DNA of 64,000 bases from Hypoxylon rubiginosum (lineage: Eukaryota; Ascomycota; Sordariomycetes; Xylariales; Hypoxylaceae), in NCBI GenBank assembly GCA_902806565.1, contig CADCXA010000027.1, positions 1,860,001 through 1,924,000 of the forward strand, given 5' to 3'. Position 1 is the first letter of the stretch, and every line of letters starts with the position of its first letter. Both the position numbers and the translations under genes were made by a program. Positions 24,804-34,400 of this stretch are shown one piece after another. Under the pieces are notes generated by a model that saw nothing but the letters and a program-made list of their open reading frames with translations, had not been told where the DNA came from and ran no database searches.

Positions 24804-25934
24804 CTATCGAGGCGCTATGGTTGGTCCCTCTCCTTTCGGACTCGCTATCACCCACCAGTTGTCCTTCTCGTAGCCGCTGCCTAGGACCTCGCCACCGGCT
24901 GTGACGACGTCTTCTTCTAGTTCCCCTTTCCTGTAGAGGTGGTAGTATCGTTGATACGTGGTGTCCCCTTTGACTTCATCTTCTCCTTCTCCTCCTTCCT
25001 TCTTATCAGCCTCCTTTTTCTGCTTCTTCTTGTTCTGCCTTAGGACCCACGGCACCAGCTGGTCCTGGTCCGCGGTGCCCTCATCCCACCCGCGGCGGCT
25101 ACCCCCTTGCTCTAGCGCCCACACGTACACTAGGATCTTACCAGCGCCCGGCGCGACGCAGTCGAGCAGAGCGCGCACCCCCTCGACGCGCCGCCCCCGC
25201 GTCGACAGGTGGTGGACGACGGCGATGCATATGGCGAAGTCGACGCGCCTGCCGCCGCCGCCGCCGCCGCCGAACGGTAGCGCCAGGCCGTCGGCGACCC
25301 CCGCGACGTCCGCGCTGCTCCTAGCGCCGCCCTTCTGCGCGACTTTGAGGTCGCGCGCGAGCTGCGTCAGGTTCGCGCTGCGGTCGGACGCTAGGATGAA
25401 GATGTCCGGGTTCACGTCGAGGTACTTGCCGTTGCCGCAGCCGACGTCGAGGCCGATGGAGCCGGGGGCCAGGGAGGACAGGAACGAAGCCACGAAGGGC
25501 CACGGCTTGTACCGCGTGGACGAGAAGTGCGAGGCGATGGACTCGTACACGCTGTGCACGTGCTGCTGCTCGTAGGATTCGGCGGCGGTGACGGCGCTAG
25601 GGCTAGGGCTAGGGCTAGAGCTAGAGCTACTGCTAGTAGCGCTCTTCTCAGCTGTTAGAGAAGAAACGTGTCGCTGTTCTGCTCTAGCCGCGTCATGCGA
25701 ACTGGTGGAGGAGGAAGAGCAGCGGACGGGTTTAGCGTCTTGTTCCGTCACCGCCTCTCTGGGCGTGCCGCTGGAGGCGGCGGCAGCATCGTCATCGGCG
25801 GCGCTAGCTCCTGCGGGGCCGACACGCTGGCGCTGACGGTCTGGCCGCCCTTCCATCCCACTGCCACTGTCCAGGCTGCGCGAACCTTGGTTCTGGTTCT
25901 GGTTCTGGTTCTCTGCGTGCGCTTGCTGCTGCAT
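24804..25934 (-). CDS. trm9: tRNA (uridine-34) carboxymethyl methyltransferase Trm9
   Basis: Single exon, about 376 aa, ATG at 25934. It is a class I SAM methyltransferase. The region before the fold has YEQQHVHSVYESIASHFSST and KPWPFV, which are Trm9 hallmarks. Motif I is GLDVGCGNGKYL, then FILASDRS (acidic motif), and IAVVHHLST and GKILVYVWALEQ follow, all diagnostic of Trm9/ALKBH8 methyltransferases. The C-terminus has YQRYYHLYRKGELEEDV and NWWVIASPK. It completes the mcm5U wobble modification with Trm112 as partner (family knowledge). Oddities: a long low-complexity N-terminal extension of about 120 aa (Gln/Asn- and Ser-rich, absent from the 279-aa yeast enzyme), a poly-Gly insertion, and a Lys/Glu-rich loop (KKKQKKEADKKEGGEGEDE). 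Confidence 0.92.
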   Translation of the reverse strand: MQQQAHAENQNQNQNQGSRSLDSGSGMEGRPDRQRQRVGPAGASAADDDAAAASSGTPREAVTEQDAKPVRCSSSSTSSHDAARAEQRHVSSLTAEKSATSSSSSSSPSPSPSAVTAAESYEQQHVHSVYESIASHFSSTRYKPWPFVASFLSSLAPGSIGLDVGCGNGKYLDVNPDIFILASDRSANLTQLARDLKVAQKGGARSSADVAGVADGLALPFGGGGGGGRRVDFAICIAVVHHLSTRGRRVEGVRALLDCVAPGAGKILVYVWALEQGGSRRGWDEGTADQDQLVPWVLRQNKKKQKKEADKKEGGEGEDEVKGDTTYQRYYHLYRKGELEEDVVTAGGEVLGSGYEKDNWWVIASPKGEGPTIAPR

Positions 25935-27350
25935 CACCGGTGGTTGCGCGGGTTGGGTGGTAGTTGGTTGGTTGGCTAATGCTTGCTGGATCTAGGCAGG
26001 GATAGGTTTAGATTAGGTGCGTCTCAGCGGGTTGCATATTGTTCAGGGATAGGGGATAGGGGATAGGTAGAGGGAACGAAACAAGCGTAGAATCCGAATC
26101 CAGATGGTACTATAGATAGTACTATAGTTACGTACATGCAATACACAGAGCAGGGGAAAAGGTAGTACGACGGTACTTATCAATCTTGGCCATGCGTCGT
26201 TAACACGTACAGTCGGGCCCTTGCAAGTCGTTGGGATAAGGTGTGTTGGTACGTTGGTACTATGTAAAGGTTCCAGTAACCCGGTAAGACGTCCAGCTCA
26301 CCGGGAAGAAAGAAGTGGGGGCGCCTAACGCCCTCCGTTCGGCCAAACCATCAATGCTATCGTTAAAAGTAGGTGTAGGTACTATACATAGTATACATTG
26401 TGTAGTACTTGATTCCTCCTCTGTACCACCACTGTAGGAATACACCACTGGAGGAATACGCGGCTAGCGTGACGATTTACCAGGGGTGGAGGAAGAAGAA
26501 ATAAATAAAAAGCATAAAAAAAATAAAAGAAATATACGGCGTGGCAGAGAGTTAGATAAGGCCGGGTTTTCTAGGACGTATGGCTGATATGCGGCTTTTC
26601 ATGTACGTAAAATACTTACACGAATGTAATCAAACCAAAACTCCCAAACCAAGCAAAACCCACGAGGAGAAAGTGGGGAGATGGCAAGTACACATACACA
26701 CACCACACACACCACACACACCACACATCTACGTACTAATGTAATATGTATTACACGTTGTCAGATTGTGTCGAGCGGGGGACCCGCCCGAGGGGGCCGG
26801 CTCGAACCGGGTTTTCGTTCGTCTCAAACTTGTTCTGCATGTCTTAGATCTTGCAGCTTCAGCTCGTGTCTTTTTTCTTTTTCGACGTAAATTCCCCGGA
26901 TCCTGGGAAGAAAATAGCGGCCCGCGAGGGGGGTGTGGGTGGGAGAAAACAATGGCCAATACTTGACGAGTCGTTCCCGTGGTCCTTGCAAAGCCGAAAA
27001 TCTTACCGATAAAGCGAACTCATGCGCCTCCGAGACATGCAGGAAGGCAGATGCGTTTGAACCTTTTCAAACGCTGCATCGTGATTGCAGATGGCTGATC
27101 TGACAACCGGCCGGTACTTATTCGGTTACACAACCAGTGCCAAATCTGTAGCCAACTTGCGGTTCTCCTCGGAAGTAAGTGATCCTCTTATTGGATTCCA
27201 TCTTCACATACACACCCTTCCAAATGCATTCATGCAATCGATGTTACGGAATCCATTCCTCGACTCGTCATTCGAGAACGAATCAAAAAAGCCCGTTGTC
27301 AAGCATCTCAGATTCCTGTTTTGGTCTCGTCCATCATGGGGATGAGCAGC
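25935..27350. other. Intergenic interval, no gene recognised
   Basis: Left end is the promoter of Trm9. A tandem repeat lies at 26696-26728. Short frames elsewhere show no motif. It may mark the left border of the secondary-metabolite locus. Confidence 0.55.
26696..26728. repeat. (CACACACAC)n short tandem repeat
   Basis: CA-rich 9-bp units (CACACACAC) repeated about three times with small variations. Intergenic. Confidence 0.8.
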
Positions 27351-28303
27351 TTAGACTTCCCCAATCAATTCCTTAAACCCTCTCAAACACGCCGACCATG
27401 TTGATTGGCCCTCCCCACTCTGCGCATAATCATTCACAATCTCGATGCCCTTGAGATCATCTTTCATATGCGTCTCATTGGTAGTTCCGTCCAAAATTGA
27501 TGTACCTTCAAGGCCAAGCACAAGAGCGTACAATGCGATAGGCGGCTCGACGATGGCGTGAGCAGCCAGTTCCTGCACGGGCTCGCTCCTTAACAGCTGA
27601 GGGTTTGCCGACAGCGTCCAGAAAGCCTGGAATGTGATGCCTTTCTCACGGCAATATGCACGGAGGTCCACCTCCCAGTCTGTCGTAGGGTAGAAACGGT
27701 TCTGTACAACAGCTGGACGGACCGCAATGTCAGGACTGGTACAGAGGTAATCGACAACCTGCAGAGGGGTGTTGGAGATTCCTAGCTGCCTGATCTTTTG
27801 AGGCACGTATGTCTCTAGTGTCTTCCAGACCTTGACCGTGTCCGCCACGGTATCCATGGGTGAGTGTAGGACCAAGCTGTCTATGTAAGGCTCATCGGAA
27901 CCCGCATAGCGGAAGCTCTGTAGCGACGAAGCCACCGAGGCATGGACTTGCTCCTCTAACAGATCATTTGGATCATAGGGCAGGTTATCTATGTCTTGGC
28001 CGTGTACCGAAGTGAACTTGGTTTGAATCTGAAAGTTGTTAGTAGATCTTTGTGCATCGTCGTCTCGGACTGATGAGTTGGACTGCGACATACAAAAATA
28101 TCACCCCGCTTTACAATACCCGACGATATCGCCAGCTTGACCGCCGCTCCTACGAGTGGCTCCTTGTAATGACGGGGTTGAGCTGCAGTATCGATACCCC
28201 GAAACCCGGCCTTTAAGGCCAAGAACACCAAGTCAGCTGTGGCGTCTTTCTTCCATGCCGTCCCGTACAACAGTTTCGGCATCGGCGCCGGTTTCGCATC
28301 CAT
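27351..28303 (-). CDS. Aldo/keto reductase
   Basis: Two exons: 28094-28303 (ATG at 28303) and 27351-28028. A 65-nt intron joins GDIF to IQTKFT. About 295 aa, normal for the family. Strand 1 is PKLLYGTAW; the catalytic Asp and Tyr sit in GIDTAAQPRHYKEP. IQTKFT holds the expected active-site Lys and SLVLHSP the His. RQLGISN marks the next beta-strand, and PAVVQNRFYP corresponds to the usual PxVNQxxxHP element. NADPH-dependent reduction of a carbonyl is the likely chemistry. The substrate is unknown. It lies between Trm9 and a dehydrogenase gene, 3.2 kb from the PKS end; it may be a border gene of the cluster or unrelated. Confidence 0.85.
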
Positions 28304-29480
28304 AACGAAATATCTAACGCCAAGGGCCTGCGGTGTTGGCAAAGCAATGTTTTGTCTATAACTGCAATCCGGAAGGAAAACACAGTGCTTCGCATGCACT
28401 TTCTTGAGAGACGATAGAGAAGATATGGCTAGGTTGAATGGGCGCCAAGTACGAGTTGTCGTGCACATCACCTCGTCACCTCGTAGAACTGCGTTATGCC
28501 CACCGCACTCGAAATGACCTTGTAGCTTCACAACGATCCTCTCTTTCCTCTAGTTATAATACGCGAATACTGACAATGGCTGAAGTGATATGTACCTACA
28601 TGGTAAGAAAGAAAGAAAGTGGAGATGCTATAGTGACATTATCGCGGTACCGATTACATCACCGTGATTTATTAGGTGATTAGATCAGGTGATCAACAAC
28701 TCGGTATGTTAACTGTGAGTTTCGAAGCGCTACATATTTAGTTCAGAGATATAGATGTAGTCAACTCTTCCTTTACGAACTGCTGCCACTGATCACTGAT
28801 GCTACTGATGCCACTGATAAAATTTCCTGGTGTCTCCTGGTAATATTCGTAGAAACACCTGTATTAAAACTACGTCCTTAAAGCATCGCCATGCAATGCA
28901 ATGACGAAGCCAGCGTCGGCTTTATAAACCCCCGAGATTTTAATCGTGGGGTTTTAATCTGATAGCTGCTCCGCATAACGGAAAGTGGTGCGCCGATAGA
29001 GGAACCCACACGGTACTTGCCTTCAATGTTTCCGCAAGTCTGTTACTATGAGGAAGTGCAATCATCCGGGATGACGGCTTTGCAACCGAAAGTTATAGCC
29101 GGATTTTTAGCTATGATATACCCATACAGTCATGGATAAGTACATGTATTGAAGATAAAGAAAGCAAGAGGAGGTTTGATAGCTCCCCGCCGATGATTGT
29201 TAATAGATGCCCACTACCCCACCTTTGATTGGAATCAACACCGCTCTCAAGGTGGGAAGCGACCACTTGCATCCAGCATCCAGCATCGGAGCATTTTCTC
29301 TGCTCTAACTTTACCAATTGGACTTCCTTGTTTGCCTAGATAGTTCAAGAACTCTTGACTCTTGACTCTTGACTCTTGACTCTTGACTCTTGTAGAGGCA
29401 TACTAGCTGGTCGTCTCTCTTCTCATCGTACTACCTCTAAAGCCATCTGGGACTCTAAAAGTCATAGCAAAGCATTCAAT
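28304..29480. other. Divergent promoter region (AKR / Gfo-Idh genes)
   Basis: Shared upstream region of the aldo/keto reductase (-) and the Gfo/Idh/MocA dehydrogenase (+). It contains a 6-copy tandem heptamer (29351-29392) shortly before the dehydrogenase start. No coding signal. Confidence 0.5.
29351..29392 (+). repeat. Six perfect tandem copies of ACTCTTG
   Basis: Six exact ACTCTTG heptamers with no spacers, ending 88 bp before the ATG at 29481 and so in the likely 5' UTR or core promoter. Seven-base units are not codon multiples, which fits a non-coding repeat. The repeat contains TGACTC, the Gcn4/CpcA-type half of a bZIP site (TGACTC), five times. Confidence 0.95.
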
Positions 29481-30792
29481 ATGACTTCTCAACCATTCAC
29501 CCTCAAGTGGGGTATTATGGCCACCGGTGGCATTGCCCAAAGTTAGTGGCACGCCCCAAGAACAACATAGGCTACTAGCTAATACTTCGTACTCATAGCT
29601 TTTACTAAGGATCTTCTCACCAATCCCGCAAGCCGTGGTGTGCACGATGTTGCTCACAAGCTGGTGGCCGTTGCCTCCTCGTCTTCCAAGGAGAGCGCCA
29701 CATCCTTCCTCGAAAAGGTTAAAGCTCCAAGCGGCGTTAACGCTTATGGCTCCTATGCCGAGTTAGTGAATGACCCAGACGTCGAAATCGTCTATGTCGC
29801 AACGCCTCATAGCCACCATTTCCAGAACACCATGCTGGCCTTAGAGGCCGGTAAGCATGTTCTGTGCGAAAAGGCCTTCACCGTCAATGCTTCCCAGGCG
29901 AGGAAGCTCGTTGAAACAGCCCGAGCCAAGAATCTATTCCTGATGGAGGCTGTCTGGACACGGTACTTCCCTCTTAGTATCAAAATTCGAGAGCTCGTCC
30001 AGTCTGGTGCCATTGGCCCTGTGTATCGAGTCATTGGTAAGTTTCTATACCTCGCGCTGGTGCGAATGAGATATGGCTGCACTACACAATTGACGTGCTA
30101 ACATGGCTATAGCCGATAATTCATTTGGTAATGATGGTCCCAACGGTACTCTGACCTTCCCCGACGAAAACCGAATGGTGAATCCGGACTTGGCAGGTGG
30201 TGCATTGTTGGACTTGGGCATCTATTCCTTAACGTGGCTGTTCCAAATCCTGTACCACCTCCAACCCGAGGGGGAAAAGGAGGCGCCGAATACCGTAGCC
30301 GCTATTAACAAGTACTCCACGGGAGCTGATGAGATGACCAACATCATCCTTCAGTTCCCCAAGCACAAGAGCATGGGAATTGCCATGACATGCCTGCGAA
30401 TTGCTACCAACACCGACGGACAAAACAGTGGCGGGCCCGCCATCAAGATCCAAGGCCCTCTAGGTGAAATCCAAGTTGTGGGCCCTGCTTATAGTCCTAT
30501 TCAGTACAGGATCGTCAAGAAAGACGGCGGAGGCAAGGTCGAGATCGTGGACTGTCCCATCCCGAAAGACCCGGAGCGAGATTGGGGCCACGGCATGTTC
30601 TGGGAAGCGGATGAATGCGCCAGGTGCCTCCGTGACGGCAAGAAAGAGAGCGCTACTCTCCCCTTGTCCGAGAGCATCGTTATCATGGAAGTTATGGAGG
30701 AAGCTCTCAAGCAGGGAGACGTCAAGTATCCCGAGCTAATTACCACCGATGTATATGACCCGAAGAGCCCACTGAACACCGGGGGAAAATGA
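29481..30792 (+). CDS. Gfo/Idh/MocA-family NAD(P)-dependent dehydrogenase (dihydrodiol / D-xylose dehydrogenase type)
   Basis: Three exons: 29481-29541, 29599-30036 and 30113-30792; junctions restore the frame (GGIAQ-TFTKDLL and YRVI-ADNSFG). About 392 aa. The Rossmann fold starts KWGIMATGGIAQ. VEIVYVATPHSHH, LALEAGKHVLCEKAFT (the EKxxT/S family signature, active-site Lys) and FLMEAVWTRYFP are all hallmarks of the dimeric dihydrodiol/xylose dehydrogenase branch. The C-terminal fold shows NPDLAGGALLDLGIY. Likely NADP-dependent oxidation of a sugar or diol in the cytosol. Convergent with the PKS gene (about 700 bp between stops). Cluster membership is uncertain. Confidence 0.9.
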
Positions 30793-31495
30793 TTGGACGG
30801 CTGTAGCAGTGGTCTAATGTCAATGCATAGGTACCTCCTATTATTAATAGAACGACGCCGCGGGCAATGTCAATGATGATTTTAACTGCTATTCGCACAA
30901 AGACACCCTCGTGTTCTGTCCGCGTTCATCCTATCTCTCTTCGCTCTATGCTTTCAAAAGTAGAAGGGCGGAGTCGAAGACGTCAACGGCGCGGGTACCT
31001 ACATAATTACGGGTTCCGGAACAAAATTGTTCCCCTATAATCTATTGAGGTGAGGTCTGAGGGCAAGGGACCGCGTTCCAATTCTCTCTTTCCTACAATC
31101 ATAATCCGTGACGAGAGAAACAAACCCATTATTTATCTACTATTACATTAGACGCTTATTTAATTGTCATAAACTTTTATTATACACTCTATCTATATTG
31201 ATCTCCATCCTAGTTCTTGTTGCGTAGTAACCTATCTACGGCTCCCGACACAGCTGCTACGTTTGAGACTATTTATTTTGACGACCATTCTCTTCGACCC
31301 CCTTATAGAAAACTGATTGGCATTTCTGGAAATATACAGAAATGGTTGTAGATCTTTTTACGCGGCATTCTTGGGCTTCGCGCTTGGCAATGCCCTAGTC
31401 CTCCCCGCTGAGAACAAATGGGGTTGATTGGTAAATATTGATTGGAAGAGCGAATGATCCAATCGTCGTCGATTTCGAGCGAGCCACCCGTCACA
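30793..31495. other. Convergent intergenic space before the PKS 3' end
   Basis: 3' flanks of the dehydrogenase and of the PKS. AT-rich around 31090-31330. No coding signal. Confidence 0.6.
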
Positions 31496-34400
31496 TCACA
31501 CCGAAAGCAGGGCAGAGCTGGCAGCAATCTTCAGGGCCGTCATGGTGATCGGGACGGCAGCCATGACGTCGAAGACGGTAATCTGCGACCGCAGCTCCTT
31601 CAGCGCCCAGTTGACGATCTCGATGGCGACGAGCGAGTCGATGCCGTACGAGTGGAGGGCCCGCGCGGTATCGATCTCGGAGCTGGGCGTCTGCAGCATC
31701 TTGGAGACGCGGTTGACTAGGGCCGTGGTGACGTGCTCGGCCGCCTCGTTGGCCGACCCGGCGCCGGCGACGAGGTTCTGGACCGAGTCGGCGTCGGCGC
31801 TTCCGAGGCCCGCGGCCTGCTGTTCGCGGACGCCCGCGCGCGCCATGACGGCGAATTTGGCGTCCTCGAGGTAGAAGGGCGGGTCGATGCCCGCGGCGGC
31901 CGCGCTGCCGCCCGTCGCGAAGCCCGTCATGACCTGCGGCGTCGCCAGCGCGCCCGACGCGTCCCCCGCGATCACGAGGCGCATGATGTCGAGGAACTCG
32001 GCGCCGCGGATGCCGTACGGCACCTCCCAGTCGCGCAGGGACTCGGTGATGCCCTTCTCGGCGAGCACGCCGATGTCGCGCATGAGGCCGACGTCGAGGG
32101 ACAGCGCGTGCTGGCCCCGGCCGCGGCGGTAGTGCGCGATGGCGTCCTGGAACGCGCACCCGGCGGCGTAGTTGCTCTGGCCGCGGTTGCCGAAGATGCC
32201 CGCGAAGCTGCTGAGCATGACGAAGAAGTCGACGTCCGGGAGGGCGCTGTGCAGGTTCCAGGTCCCCTGCACCTTGGGCTGCGTCGACTCGACCCACTGC
32301 TGGTGCGTCATGTTGCTGAACAGCACGTCGCGCAGGACCATGGCGCACTGGACCACGCCGCGCACGCGGCCGAGCTCCGCCGTGCACTGTTCGATGGCCT
32401 TGCTCAGCGACGCGGCGTCGGACACGTCGCAGGCGATGGCTTTCGCTTGCACCTGGCGGCTCTCCAGGTCGCTGAGCAGCTTCCGCGCCTCGGCGGACGC
32501 GGCGCCCGAGCGGGAGAGGAAGCAGAGCTTGCGCGCGCCGTTGTCGACGAGCATGGTCGAGATGCTTCGGCCCAGGCCGCCGAGGCCGCCCACGAGGACG
32601 TAGCTCGCGCTGGGGTCCAGGTCGAGGAGCAGCGATTCCGTCCCGGAGCGCACGACGGGGACGACGTCATCGTCGTTGAACGACAGCGCGATCTTGCCGA
32701 TGTGCTTTCCGGTCTGCATGAGGCGGAAGGCGTTTTCGACCTCGGAGATGGGGTAGGTCACGAGCGGCGTGATGGGGTGCGTGATGCCTCTCCGGATGAA
32801 GTCGAAGGCGCCCTCGATGATCTCGGCCATCAGCTCGGGCCTGTCGCGCTCGATGTGGTTGAGGTTGAAGAAGCAGAACGTGGCGTCCTGCATGAACGGC
32901 CGCATGTCGAGCCGCGTGTTCCCGAGGATGTCCTTGAGGCCGATCTCGATGAACGTCCCGAACGGCGCGATGCAGTACCACGTCTGCCGCAGGGCCTCGC
33001 CCGCCAGCGAGTTGAGTACGACGTCGACGCCGCGGCCGTTCGTCATGCGCTTGACGCCGCCGACGAAGCTCAGGTCTCGCGAGCTGAAGATGTGGTCGTC
33101 GGGAATCCCGTAGGTGTCGCGAAGCAGCGCCCGCTTGGCCTCGGAGCCGACCGTGGCGTAAATGTCCATTTCGTAGTGCTGAGCGACTTGGATCGCGGCC
33201 TGGCCGACACCTCCGGCAGCAGTGTGGATCAGAATCGACTGGCCCTTCTTGACGCGGGCTTGGTGCACAAGGCCGTACCAAGCCGTGCCGTGGACGACCG
33301 GAATGGAAGCAGCCTGCTCGAATGTAAGATTGTCTGGGAGCAGCTGGCAGAAGCCGGCCTTGCTGCGATGGACGGTGCGGTGCGCGCCGTGTCCGCACAT
33401 CGCTACTCTGTCGCCGATCCTGAACTTGGAGACGCCGGACCCGACGCGAATGATCACACCAGCGGCGTCGAAACCGAGAAGCGCATCGGGAATCTGACCC
33501 ATGACTGACATGATCTCACGGAAGCTAAGGTGAATGTTTAGTAAATGACTATTGCAGCTGAAATATGTCATAAGGAAAGTGACTTACTTGAGGGCCGTTG
33601 CTTTGACCTTGATCTCCACCTCGTCGCTCTTGAGCTCCGTGCGTGGAAGGTTGTCACGCTCGAAGCAGAGCGTATCCATAATACCAACGGTACCGATGGC
33701 AAGCTTAAGCGGGCCGGGCGCGTCTTTGAGAGGAATGTGGTCAACCAGTTTGCTGTTCTGCGGGTTGATGCGATCCATCTCGTCGTTTAGAGAGACGTCC
33801 TCCACGACACGACTGACCTGGATGAAGTCGTCCTTTAGCAGGAACTCGTTATCAGCACTGTCCGAGCTGAAGATACGCGAGATAACCTCAGCAAGACGCG
33901 CCGGCTTTCCGAGAGAGATGTAAGGGGAGTTGAAAGTGCGCAGCTTGATGCCGGGCACTTCGTTACGGACAACTCGGGCCACGCCGTTCATCATATCGCT
34001 GGCCGGCGTGTCAAGACCGTTCACCCACATCACGCTAGCCGAGTCGAGGATCAACTGCTTCACTGCGTTGAAGTCCTCTTTGTTTAGGTCCTCGAGGAAA
34101 GGCTGCTCCAACTCCATCAGGGAAATGCAAGTCTTGCCCTTCAGCGTGCTCACATCGGCCTCGCCCCAGACAACTGTCGATACCTTATAGCCTTGTCCCG
34201 TAAGAGCGGCCGTCAGGTGGTGTTCCAGAACCCGTGTTGCTGCAGGCGGAATAAAGTCGAGGATCAGAACGACCTCCTCATCGGCCTTGGTAGCGCTAGG
34301 GCGTGCATCGTTCGATGCCGTGATAAGAACTTGGCCGTTAGCAGCGCTCTCAAATTTCACCAAGTCCAAGAGCCCTGCATTTGTCAAGAGGCTCTCTGCA

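Noticed and set aside
26761..26835. GC-rich segment with GGCTCGAACC considered as a tRNA T-arm
   Set aside because: No cloverleaf can be formed with acceptor, D and anticodon arms. I found no convincing tRNA or rRNA gene anywhere in the window.
29351..29392. Tandem heptamer array considered as a CRISPR-like or telomeric repeat
   Set aside because: Units are 7 bp with no spacers, the organism is a eukaryote, and the unit is not the fungal telomere repeat (TTAGGG).
31733..33508. Long plus-strand frame (591 codons) opposite the PKS 3' exon
   Set aside because: It is a GC-rich antisense shadow of the ER-KR-ACP coding sequence. It has no domain motifs, and the minus strand carries complete PKS domain signatures.
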